Assembly: GCF_009870125.1 (NCBI RefSeq)
Contig: NC_046683.1
Span: 12,595,001 to 12,659,000, forward strand
Length of the DNA stretch: 64,000 nucleotides
DNA from: Drosophila pseudoobscura
Lineage: Eukaryota > Arthropoda > Insecta > Diptera > Drosophilidae
Direction: 5' to 3'
The number at the start of each line of letters is the position of its first letter. The stretch's first letter is position 1. This document shows positions 1 to 11,454 of this stretch, piece by piece. The notes under the pieces are model-generated. The model was not told the DNA's origin. It saw only the letters and a program-made list of their open reading frames with translations, and did no database searches. The translations under genes were made by a program, and so were the position numbers.

Positions 1-1596
1 TTCTGTCTCCTCGTCTTCTATCTCTGTACTCTCACTCTCTGCTCTGCTCCTGTTCATGCTTGTGCTCTGCTTGACCACTCGCTCTCTTTCCCGCTGTCAT
101 TTCGCCGGCCGGCAAGCTGCGCTCGCACCACAACTCTCGTACACCCATACCCAAACAAACATACATACATATGTACATCATATATTATATGCATATACAT
201 GAATGTGAATGCAGCCAGCTGCTGCTGCTGCCGCTGCTGCTGCTGATGCTTTGCCGTCGACTGCAGAAGAGTGGTTTTTGCATACGGTACTCCCACATAC
301 ATACATACGACATAAATACATGTGTAATTTTTTTATTTGTATACTTTTCTAATTGCATGCGTATCAAATGATAAGTTTACGCCTGAAAATGTTAATTAAA
401 ATGTGAAAATGCAACTAAAAAACACAACCAAAACGAGTGCAAACTCTTGAAATATTAACGTAGTCTCATGGTTGGGGTAAGTGCCGTTGGCAGTTATCGC
501 TGGGTGGCTGGTTGGGAGCATCGAAGGGTCAGTGAACTGAAGTTCAAAGCTGTGGATGCTGTGAATGCTCTTAAAACCTGCTTAACAGCTGTTAGAACTC
601 TTTAACAGACGCCTGTGGCCGGCCGGAGAAGCGCTTACATCTCGCTCGCACATACACGAACACCGATGTTAATGACTTACAAGACGAACGGCCGTCTCAT
701 CGATGTCGCTGCGATTAAAGTGCCGTTTTAAGTGTTGAAAACTATACAAAGAGCAGCATAGCGCAGCCCATAAGTAAGAGATAGAAAAAAAAACGCTGGC
801 ACAAATTGTTGGTTCAGTTTTGAATCGAAATTAATCAAGATTGGGACAGACACGTGCAGGCGGAGTGCGTGCACACAGAGGAAAACGAAAAGGAGCACCC
901 CAACACACATGCATACACTCGCACACGAATAACGCACACAGTTAGGACCTGACACTGCTTGCTTTGGAAAGAGCGTGTGAAACGGTAAAAATTCTCTTAT
1001 GGCGCTTTCTTTTCGATTCTAATTTGATTTGTTTCTTTTGGGTTCAACGGTTCCATTTCGTTGTTGGTTTTCGGTGTTTCCGGAAATTTGTTCTAGAATA
1101 CGTTCGACTGGAAGGGAAGGGAAGCACGGAATGGCACCCATCACTAGAAGAAGAATTACAGTGAAATTTCCCTCAGGCGGAAGTATGCGGTTTTCCCTAG
1201 ATTTTAAGAGATTTTCGCCCAGAAGAGTGGCTTGTACACAAAACTGCACATTTCTGCGGCCAAAAAGGGAAAGTGTCTGCTGGTAGAGTTAGCCCACAAA
1301 AGACACGGCCGAGCGATAACCGGGACTCCCCACGTTCCAGGATCACGTACATATATTTAACCGGGATCCTGGTCTCTTTAGTCATGTATCCACTGTTACA
1401 GCGGCAACAATGTAAATCCGCGGGGCTGCTGGTTCCCTGGTCCCCCGGTCCCCTGAATATTCATGCGACCTCGAGCCGGGGGTCGGCAGCGTGCGGTTCC
1501 CCGATTTGAATATGCCCGGAACCGGGACCGGGCCGTACTTCGCCCACGGCCTGGAGCCAGAACGATTTGGGACAGCGATCCGCGCGGAGTAATACG
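1..1596. other. Upstream non-coding DNA before the reductase gene
   Basis: No convincing coding exon is seen. The stretch has CTG/CAG-rich and CATA-rich simple sequence near 200-310. A good splice donor (GGGGTAAGTG) near 475 could end an untranslated first exon of the downstream reductase or of a gene outside the window. Short open frames here have no family signature. Confidence 0.5.
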
Positions 1597-3531
1597 ATGT
1601 CTATAGCAGCGGCCTTTAAGGATCACGAAATCTTCGTAACCGGCGCCTCGGGTGGGTATCGACATCCGATATTGATCCAATTTAACGACTGACCTGATGG
1701 ACACTCTCAGGTTTCGTTGGAAAGGCCCTCATCGAAAAGCTGTTGCGATCATGCCCCACTCTGAAGAAAATCTACGTTCTGATGCGACCCAAAAAGGGGC
1801 ACAGCATCGAGGAGCGTCTACGGTTGCAGGGTGAGACAAAGCTGTACGAGCGCCTGCGTAGGGAGCAGCCGGAGGCGTGGTCCAAGCTTGTGCCCATAGC
1901 CGGGGACGTGGAACAGCTGGGTCTGGGCATTTCTGCAGCCGATTTGGAGAGGCTACGTAATGTGACCATTGTCTATCACTCGGCGGCCAGTGTACGGTAA
2001 GACGGGATAGAATAGATTCAAATATAGTATGCTGCATTGCTTCATTGATGATTAGCTTCGATGATCCGCTGCGATCCGCCATCCTAATGAACACACGCGG
2101 CACCCATGAGCTCATCAAACTGGCCCTGGCCTGGAAGAAACTGCGGGCCTTCGTCCACGTGTCCACCACGTACTCGAATCCGCATGTGCTGGAGGTGGAG
2201 GAGAGCATCTATCCGGCCTATGCCGACTGGCGTACCACCATCAAGCTGGCGGAGACCTACGACGAGGAGACCCTCAACATATTCAACCTCAAGTGAGTGG
2301 CCGAGGGCGTGGCTGGCAGGAGGACGGACGAATATCTAGATTATGGGCTTCGCTTTCCTTGCAGATATGGCAACTTCCAGCCCAATTCGTACACCTTCAC
2401 CAAGAGTCTGGCCGAGCACGTGGTCAACGATTACAAGGATCAGCTGCCAATTTTCATATTCAGGCCATCCATCGGTAAAGACTTGCTTTACGTTGTTTCA
2501 AATTTTAACGTGTATATAATTCCGTATACCCCCCACAGTGGTGTCGACTATTCAGGAGCCTGTGCCTGGGTGGGCGGACAACTTTAACGGTCCCACGGGA
2601 CTGCTGGTGGCCTGTGGCGTGGGCATCCTGCGCTCCCAGAACTGCGATCCCAATATTGTTTCCGATTTCGTGCCCGCCGATGTGGTGGCCCGCGGCCTGA
2701 TCCTGGCCGCATACAAGTTCCTGGTCGAGCCACAGGCAACGGCCAAGGATAAGCCGCTCTATGTGGTCAACTGTGCCACGGCCAATATCTCAAAGATCAC
2801 CATGGGCGAGGTTATCGAGATTGGCAAGACCTACATCCGTGAGAATCCGTTTGAGAAGACACTCTGGCTGCCCGGCGGGAGTATGACCCTGTGTCCGGTC
2901 CTGCATTTCATACGGGTGAGTGGGCATTGATTATATTATCGCTGGTATTTCTATTCCCCTTTTAAATTACAGTTCTGCACCATGCACCTTCTGATGGCTG
3001 TTGTGGTGGACACTCTGCTGCGGCTGTACAACGAGAAGCCTTTGTAAGTTGTATGGCTTTTTCGCCAGAGCAATAGGATTGGTCTGATTTGATCCAATTC
3101 CTGGTTCCAATATTACAGCCTGATGAAGCTGCAGCGACGAATTTTTGCCGCCTTCAGTGCCCTGCAGGTGTTCGCTGCCACCGAATGGCACTTCAAGAAC
3201 CAGAACTTCCGGGATCTGCACAGCCTGGTGCCCGCAAATGAAATGTAAGTCCATCGACCAGTTGGTGCCTCTGGTTATCCTCTTGTTAATTCTGTCTCCT
3301 CTCCGCAGTGACAGTTTTGGATTTATGCAGCATGCAAACATCGACTATGTGGAGTTCTTTCAGCATGCCATCCGTGGCGCCAAGGAGTTCCTGCTGCACG
3401 AGAGTCCCATAAGCAGCAGCAGTGCCCGGTTCCGCATGAAGATCTTCTATGTGCTGGACTATCTATGCCGGGCCATTGTTTATAGCTTCTTGTTGCGCCT
3501 AATCTACAAATTTGTCGTGAGCCTGTGGTAA
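1597..3531 (+). CDS. Fatty acyl-CoA reductase (alcohol-forming), 494 aa, eight exons
   Basis: Reduces a fatty acyl-CoA to a primary fatty alcohol with NADPH; family members sit on peroxisome or ER membranes and feed wax, hydrocarbon or ether-lipid synthesis. Exons: 1597-1651, 1711-1996, 2056-2292, 2365-2474, 2539-2915, 2973-3043, 3119-3244, 3309-3531; all junctions are GT/AG and the joined frame is exactly 495 codons including the stop. The nucleotide-binding motif TGASGFVG is at residues 15-22 and the active-site YxxxK (YTFTK) at 202-206. The C-terminal half fits the FAR_C (male-sterile) domain and ends in a hydrophobic helix (AIVYSFLLRLIYKFVV), a likely membrane anchor. The start ATG is the only one that puts the Rossmann motif at the normal distance. 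An ATTAAA poly(A) signal lies near 3621. The D. melanogaster counterpart may be CG4020, from memory of gene order and not verified. Confidence 0.93.
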
Positions 3532-3718
3532 CGCAACTCTCACGACTAGTTTTTTTTTTTTGTACTTTCTTCCCCCAAAAATAGATGCTTAGCACCCCCC
3601 ATAACCGTACTAAACTTAATATTAAAGAAAATACATACATTTGTTTGGTAATGGTAAATGCAATTTTTCAAATTTCTAACGTCTTATTGTAACCATCTGG
3701 CAGCTCCAGCTGGATTGC

Positions 3719-3733
3719 TAGCGCCATCTATTG
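3719..3733 (-). promoter_or_regulatory. Candidate CTCF-type insulator site
   Basis: The minus strand reads CAATAGATGGCGCTA, which fits the Drosophila CTCF consensus YAGRKGGCGC as TAGATGGCGC. It lies between the 3' end of the reductase gene and the 5' untranslated region of the BTB zinc-finger gene, a usual position for an insulator. A single motif match is weak evidence. Confidence 0.3.
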
Positions 3734-4236
3734 CATTTTGTGCATAGTACGATATTCTCTGCGCATTTCCAGCCCTGGTGCACAGGGTTACTTTTTGATT
3801 ATCAAAAAAACAAAATGGTGACATATAATATTTTTGTTTGGCCGCAGCGTACATAAAAAAATTCGTGTGTAATTTGCCCGCAAACATTAACAAAAGTGAG
3901 CAAACAATCAGAGAGATAGCGAAAAAGCGAGCACGGTGCTGGAAACAATATTTAAGCCACAAATCGAGCTGAAGTTTAGAATTGATCAATCGAACAGTGT
4001 TGCGGTACCTTTTGGTGGGTCGATTGCGCTGGTCCAGAGGTGCCTGTGGCCCGTGGCCTGTGGGCCCCCAGTGGTGGTTTAGAAAAGACCTGCAAGGGTG
4101 GTGGGCAGCTCAGTATAGATTGCTGCAGTCCGCCCCCAGTATCTCTCACCAGCTGGAAAACAACATAAAAAATCGAGCACAACACGAAGAACCAGCAAGC
4201 TGCATTGGCGGCTAATTGGATTAGTCAGTAGCGGAG

Positions 4237-7200
4237 ATGGCCACGACACAGCAGTACTCGCTGCGGTGGAATAACTATCTGCGCCACCTGACCTACTCAC
4301 TGGACAACCACCGGCTGAACGATGATTTCGTCGATGTCACCCTGTGCGTGGACGGCAGGAAGATCAAGGCCCACAAGGTGGTACTGTCCTCGTGCTCATC
4401 GTACTTTAAGGAGATATTCAAGGAGAATCCCCATCCGCATCCAGTCATTATATTTAAGTTTATCAAATTCGAAGATCTCAACTCGATAATCGAGTTCATG
4501 TACCAGGTACGCCTCAAATCAACTCACTCTATTCCATTGCATTCCATTTTGTAATCGGTAATCTGTTATGTGTGTCTTTTAGGGCGAGGTAAATGTACAG
4601 CAGGAGGCATTGCAATCGTTCCTGCAAACAGCCGAGCTGCTTGCCGTCCAGGGCCTTACCGCCGAGGAGAAGGAGAAGCCGCAGTTGCCGGCGTTGCCGC
4701 TCAGCGATCACAAGATCATCAAGACCATACCCAGCACCATAAGAGCGGTCAACGATCAGCAGCAGCAGCAGCAACAGCAGCAGGTGCCCAGCGTGGCACA
4801 GGCGCAGACAGCAACGCAAACCATCGAAATCCCCACGGCCACACTGTTACAGGCAACGGCTGCCAGTCAGGTTCAGACGCAGGTGGCTGCTGCCGCCCAG
4901 CTTCAGGTCCAGCAGCAGCAGCAGCAGGCGCAGTCTCAGTCGCAGCAGCAGCATCATCATGTACAAACCAATCAAATACAACACATCCAGGTGCAATCGG
5001 CGCCACCACCACCACAGCAGCAGCAGCAACAGACACAGCAGCAGCTAACACAGCCAGTGGCTGCGACACCACAGCATCTGACCATCACGAATGCGGTGGC
5101 CCTGGCCGCGGCGAAGAAGCGCAAGCTAACCTTCTCCGACGATGATGACAACATCTACACCACCGAAACGGTCGCCTATTCCGGCAAGGATGACCAGACT
5201 ATTGTGAAAAGTAAGTCGGATCTAGCCCAAAAAGGTTGAAATTCAAACTAATCGTTGGCCTTCTTGCAGCTTCTGATATGACCTTCCTACGAAGCGCAGT
5301 CAAAATGGATATACCCGACTATATTGTAAGCGAGGTGGATGATCGCCTTTCGGACGGCGCCACGCCGCAGACGTCACAGGATGCCACGACCGGTGCAGCG
5401 CAAACGGTGGCCCAATACTCATCCGAATACGAGATACTAACCGAGTCAGAGATCGAGGAGAAATATCAAGCGGATGCGGAAAACGCCGAGATAGCCATCG
5501 AAATGAGTGAGTAGCCTTTGGGCAGCGCAGAATTCGACCATTCCATCTAACAATGCGCTCTTTTTTACCTCCCTCCCCCTCCAAATAAAGCCCGCCTGCT
5601 AGGCAGTGGGACGGGGGCAACATCCACGCCGCATGCAGTCCTAGAGGATGGCAGCCCGTCGGCAGTTCCCTCGACTACGGTGTCCCTGACGCCGGTCAAG
5701 GCGGACGGCAAGGGCGGCAACGTGGCGCCAAATGGTAAGTGAGATGTACCACTGGGTGGGGATTTTTTTTTATTGGAGCACACTTTGCATTTTGTGACTG
5801 GCCTTGGGCTCTGCTCTGCATAGCTTTTGATGGTGTATATTGCATTGTTATGGCCAGAGATCACAAATAAGATTTGCAAAATTAGTTCAAAACAAATTAA
5901 ACTCGAAAAAGTGACCTAAAAAATACAGCTTCTGTATGCAAACTATTTATTCAGGAGGACAGGTGTTCAGGAACATCATACATTGTTTCCAAATTGTTTT
6001 AAAGCTGTTGTATACAATGTTTTATTTGAAAAGTTGAATGATTTTTTTTTTAAATATTTGAAAACTACTTTTATTTATTTTTTTTAATCATCGTGAACAG
6101 AAAAAAAACATAATTTTATAATAAAAAATCCAAAATACAATCCTAATTGAAATAAAAAAAACTACCGCTGAAAAAAGTTAAATAAATGATTATTTTCAAG
6201 AATTTTTTAATTATTTTTATTTTAATAATTGAAAAATTAAATTAAAACTGATAAACAATTCTTATTTAAAAATGGAAAAATTGTTTTATTTCTCAAAATT
6301 TAAAAATAGTTTTCTTTTAAATTTTTTTTAAAAATATATATTTTTTTAAATTAAAAAAATTTTTTTATTCTTAAAATGAAAAATTATATTTTTTTTAATT
6401 GAAAAATAATAATTTTTTCTGATGTTAATAATGAAAGGTCGAAATTAATTTTTTAATTTCATAATTAAAACTCTTGCGATCCCTGGTTTAAGCCATATTC
6501 GATACCCTAACTGTTTAAATTGGTAATAAATTGGTAGAGCACACGATCTGACATGCGTATATGTTGTATGTACGAGTATGCTGTAATGCTTGTGTTTAAT
6601 TTTCATGCCTTTTATTTATTTAGTGAATGTTGAATATTTGAATAATTGCACTTCTTGTACTAGATATTATATGGTGCTCGATGAGAGTTGGACTGCAGTA
6701 GCTGTATTTGAAATGATTTAAAATATTACCAAAACACACACGCACACACACACACGCACACGCACACACAAATGCCCGAAGAGATCGGTCGGGGCTTTAA
6801 GCATTATTGATTTGATTTTTAAGTTAAGTTTAAGTTAAGTTTCTGGTGTAAAATGGACGTGCCTGGGCCCTGGGTAGTCTGTAGACTGGTGCTTAGCCCC
6901 CTCCCGCCCCCACCCCCCGCAATACTCCAAGCTCTAATTATGTATTTAGTTTAGTCATTTGATTGTATGTGTACCCCCTCCAAACCCCGCTCCCATTTAT
7001 ATCGTAAGAGTTGTTGTTGTTGTTGTGGCTGTCGAATATGTCTTCAAAGGGTGGCGCAGAGAGGAGAGAGAGAGAAAAGAGGGGTAGAGGGTATGGGCGG
7101 GCAGGGGCCACGCCATCGAACTGTTTTGTATTGATTGTACGTATTTTCTATATATTTTTAGATTCGCCCAATAATAAGTGGACAGAATGTCAGTTTTGCA

Positions 7201-7370
7201 AAATGGTTATTACCACGGTTAATCTTTGGAGACATATTCGCACCCAACATACACCACAACCGCCCCGCAAATGTGATCTCTGCAATAAGAATTTCAAAAA
7301 TAAATACAGCCTCCGTGAGCACATACGCATCTCGCACGAACAGAAGGTGACCATCAAGACGGAGAACTGA
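4237..7370 (+). CDS. Same BTB gene, isoform with proximal finger exon (495 aa)
   Basis: The four common exons (4237-4506, 4583-5210, 5270-5506, 5591-5734) join instead to 7162-7370. The acceptor TATTTTTAG ends at 7161 and also restores phase 1, giving 496 codons including the stop. This terminal exon encodes two different C2H2 fingers (beginning CQFCKMVI and CDLCNKNF) and stops at 7368-7370. The two terminal exons are therefore mutually exclusive: each has its own stop codon and finger pair on the same BTB core, as in lola, broad and fruitless. Target specificity presumably differs between the isoforms; that is inference. Confidence 0.85.
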
Positions 7371-9639
7371 TGGGCAATCTACACGACTGCCGAGACATTC
7401 ATCAGCCTCAATATGAATATGGGCAGCATACGAAACTAAATGGAACACAGAGAGTGCCCAGGGAGTGCACAGGGAGAGTGCAAAACAGAGAGAGAGAGAG
7501 AGCGAGATTCCAAGATATATATATATATATAAATATATATATAATACTATATAGAGCATAACGTCCAAGTAGCAATAACAACTCGAAGATTAATTTTTCC
7601 AGTGCACACACAAAAACAAAAAACAAAAAACAAAAAGAAAATCCACCAGCCATCCCCCAAAAACAAACAAAATTAGCCAAAATTTGTCAAAAACTCCAAA
7701 ATGCAAAGCAAAATTGTGGAGAAGAAAAAGGAGCATTAGCATAACGTCTAACAAACGACTAGAAATTGTAATATGTGTCTAAAATAGCATTAGTTTATAT
7801 ACATTCATATAGCTACGATAAACGATATACGATATATGATATATATACATATATCATAATAAGATTAAGGCCAAGGCCCAGTCAGAGTCAGAGTCAGTCA
7901 AGAGTCAGTGGAGAGCTGGTAATCCCCCCCCTCGTTGACCAAGAGCCATTGTATGTAAAATGTATTTTTAGTATCCTAGTACTTTTGCTTAGTGCAACGG
8001 ATCGGAACGTTTTTTTATTAGATAGCAGAGTACAAATACCGACCTTCATTGTATATAAACACACCCACACACCCACACACACACACACACAACACACATG
8101 TTTCCAGCAAAGGCTTTAAGCTTAATCCAATCAATCAATCAATCTATTTATGTACTTTGCTCAACCCACAGATACAGATACAGATACTACAATAATAATC
8201 CCAATTGTGTACAAACCGACTTCATTACCATTAATAGTGGGCCATTCTGTGTTCAAGCAAGAGAGAGATTTATACCGCATAGTCGCTTAGGAAGAGGTGG
8301 ATATTGCAGTCGTTGTAAAGTAGCTAAATTAGTTGTAGGTACCCCCCGCCCCGCCCCCACCCTCCGTTAGTTTATTTGATTAAACCCACTAGCCAAGTGA
8401 GAAACGGAAGTCATCGTATGATAATATGTACTTTAAGATTCGAATACCTGTAGAAATCCTCTCTAAAAACGACACACACACACACACACACACCCACAGA
8501 GATGCATACTAAAGATTATCTAGTTAAATGAAACCAACTCATACGTATTAATATAACGATCCACACATATGTATAGTATACATATACATATATAGTATAT
8601 AGTATATAGCTATAGCTAGAGCTATGCTATACAGAATGTATGAGCCTGTATGGATGACCATGGGGTCTTCAATTTATGAAAGACTGTTTCGATTATTCAT
8701 TATCAATATTTATTTTCCATTATATTCCTATGAAAAGATCTTGTGAAAAGTCGCTGTTCGGTTTCAATCTATCTACCAAACTATCGATATATAACATAAT
8801 GATCTGCTTAATTAATCTAGACTCAATTCTTTTGTTTTATTTCATTTATTATCCCTTCATGAAAGAACACACATTCGTTTTGCAAACAAATTTCAAGAAA
8901 CTCTGTGAGTGTCCATACAGGGCCATTGTCCCATAGTCCGGATGGCCAAGCGTCGTCTATATATCTAGATAACGGGATATAGAGATTGCAAGTCGATCGA
9001 TCCCTCCCTCCCTCGCCCATAATAGGCCTAAGTACATAATGTGTATTGTATATAATATGTATTAATAGCTGAAACTACGACTAGATTATCCAATTTAAAT
9101 CGTTTTGCTAAAATGAGACAGACAGAGAAAGAGACATATGACAAACAGAACGTCAGAGAGAAAGAGAAAGAGAGAGAACAAAATAAAAACAAAACAAAAT
9201 ACATGTGTAAACCAATTAAACGAAAGTGAATCAATTATGCTAAACAAATTGGGAAGGGATTTAATGCATATGTGTATGTATATATAGATAATATAGCTAC
9301 ATTTCTATATATATTGCAGCACTGAGTGGAACTGGAGGTGGACCTGGAGTTCGACTAGGAACTGATACGGATACCGATCCGCTGGCCGAGGATGAGACAG
9401 CGCCAGAGGTGTACATGCCACTCATCTGTCACTTTTGCAAGCGTCGCCTCAAGTCAACGAACGCCTTGAGGCGACACATCGCTTCCAGGCACTCGGAGAT
9501 ACAGGACAAACAGCACGAGTGCTATATCTGCATGAAGAGCTTCAAGACCAAGTGGTCCCTGTCCACGCACAACTCTCGTTTCCATCGCGATCTGCGTCAG
9601 AGCAAGGAGTTCATCAAAATCGAAACGGCCGATCACTGA
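4237..9639 (+). CDS. BTB/POZ C2H2 zinc-finger transcription factor, isoform with distal finger exon (532 aa)
   Basis: Nuclear DNA-binding regulator of the TTK/lola-type BTB family. Exons: 4237-4506, 4583-5210, 5270-5506, 5591-5734, 9320-9639; the sum is 533 codons including the stop. The BTB domain fills residues 1 to about 118 (starts with QQYSLRWNNY, contains DVTLCVDG, and FKEIF). A long glutamine-rich region follows (runs at 4757-4782 and 4912-4926 and around 5017-5045), then a basic AKKRKL patch and an acidic stretch. The terminal exon starts with a Gly/Asp/Thr linker and holds two fingers, CxxC-x12-HxxxxH, beginning CHFCKRRL and CYICMKSF. The join at 5734 is in phase 1, matching the acceptor at 9319. 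It may correspond to D. melanogaster CG12236 (recalled, not verified). Confidence 0.88.
5880..6480. repeat. Very AT-rich low-complexity stretch in the BTB gene intron
   Basis: About 600 bases made almost wholly of A and T runs lie between the last common exon and the first alternative finger exon. No coding potential is seen. It looks like slippage-prone intron sequence. Confidence 0.75.
7371..9319 (+). other. 3' untranslated region of the proximal isoform and intron of the distal isoform
   Basis: No coding frame is convincing. The stretch has GA and TA repeats (about 7490-7550), CA repeats (8060-8098 and 8466-8492) and TATA-rich sequence near 8570-8630. A TATCGATA palindrome is at 8782-8789. 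Much of it is probably the long 3' UTR of the isoform ending at 7370. Confidence 0.55.
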
Positions 9640-11454
9640 AGCAAATGGTTAAACATCAACTGAGACACAAAAACTATTTTCATACCCGGTATTTGGCAGA
9701 AGGAAGCGGGTCCGAACAACCTAACCCTGAATCAGCATTTTCGTCCATTTCGTCCGTATGTTTTGAAACGATCTATGAATCACGAATGGGAAATGGGAAA
9801 GACTGTCGGAATCCATAACATTTGCCCCATAGACCACAGACAATATCGATCAGGTCATAATAGCTATCTGATAAACGCTCTCACTATGAAAGGAAAGGGC
9901 TTGCTACCACCTTGTATAGTACCTCACAGTACAGTTCCTGTACAGTTTTGTGCCTCTTGAAGACCCAGGAAGCCGGACCTTGTAAAAGCACGTTTTTCCG
10001 ATAAGCTCCCTATCCAACTGGTTCCGAATGAGAAGGTTTTTTTCTTAAAAAGTACAAAGATTGATTTTTTGTACACTTGTGTACGCTACAAGTGTCACGC
10101 GTCATGCGGCAGCGCCGCTCTGTCGGTTCAGCAGGGGAAGGAGTCCGCGCGTAACCTTCGGATTTGTGTCGCTGGGTCACTTGATGGTACAGCAACGACA
10201 AGACACGATTAGACGCCATAAATCAAAGATCTGGCAATTGAACTACAACCCCGCCGAGGCCGAGGAGAGCTTGAGCTCCTTGCAAGATAATCTTTGGCCG
10301 ATAAAATCCACTTTTAAGCATATACAAATGCCACGATAATCTTACGTTGGCCTGACCTTGGCATAGCCACAAAACTGAAGCCTGGAAGACTTATAGTCTG
10401 AAGCATATAGGACAGAGTAAACACCGCTCTTCATGCTGATCAAGAATATACACTTTATGGGGTTCGGAGATGCTTCGTTCTGTGTAACTATCTTCTGCTT
10501 AATTTTACAATTCAAAGAGTAGGACGGGTATCTAATAGTCGGAATATTCGACTATATCGATTTAATTGTAAGGCCCCTGGCCATAGATCTGCCATAGATT
10601 GTATGTATGTAGTTTTGCTTTTCTTGTCTTCTAATAATAATACATTATCGACCAATTTAGAGAAATTTAACCAATCTCACACGAAGTTTTTGTACGCTAA
10701 TCATTTTCTTTGCTCTCTGAGAGGAATGTGCACCGTGCCTCAGGTTCGATTAGGACAATTAGAAGTGTATGGCGCAACTGGCCGTGACAGACCGGACGGC
10801 CTAACAAAATATACAAAACAAATCGTGTGGAGAAACTGCATTGAATTCGAGCTTTAATTGCAGAATGACACCTTGAGTGACTCTTCGAGGGATAAGCATT
10901 CACTATTTCTGTGCAAATCAGTTAATCATGTGTTATTCCGGCAGTTGGAATGTATGCCAGTGGTGAAAGCAATCAAATAATGCATATCAGGGCACTCCCG
11001 AGATGCATTCTTCGACAATCGGCGCCACCCAGACGCACAAGCGATGCATAAACACATAAACAAGAGATAATAAACTTAAGCCAGGCCCTCGAGAAACGCG
11101 CAAACAACATACATGTCGTGGGAATGAGGAGGCTTGTTAGGTTGCCTGCCCGCTGCCTGATAGCATACGAATTTGGATGTACCCCATGATGGGAGATGAA
11201 ACCCGACTGCTTCGACCGCTTCTGCTGCTCTCCAATTCCATTTGGTAGTTCCCAGACCTCAGCCCCCGTTCCATCCCAGTCCCAGAAAACTGCCATTCAA
11301 TTGAGGTTTCTGTTTGTTTATTATCTTAACTACTATTTCCACTTGTTTCTGGCAATCGGAAATTATTACAAACAATTAAATTTTTTGCATTTCATTTGGC
11401 GAGAGGATGCGAACGGACGTGAAAAAAAACAAATGCTTTAAATGCTTTTGCGTA
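9640..11454. other. 3' untranslated and intergenic DNA between the BTB gene and Shmt
   Basis: The left part is probably the 3' UTR of the distal BTB isoform. The right end holds the Shmt 3' UTR: an AATAAA on the minus strand lies at 11317-11322, about 130 bases past the Shmt stop. A dispersed repeat piece is at 10431-10490. Open frames here have no recognisable domain. Confidence 0.5.
10431..10490 (+). repeat. Dispersed Drosophila intergenic repeat fragment
   Basis: Contains the phrase CTGATCAAGAATATA followed by CACTTTATGGGG and a TCGGAGA-like block. A related copy lies at about 20520-20575. I recognise this wording from a repeat common in Drosophila intergenic DNA but cannot name the family with certainty. 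Confidence 0.55.

Noticed and set aside
3684-3989. Minus-strand open frame of 101 codons with a hydrophobic segment
   Set aside because: It lies over the presumed 5' region of the BTB gene, has no family signature, and its hydrophobic part comes from AT-rich DNA.
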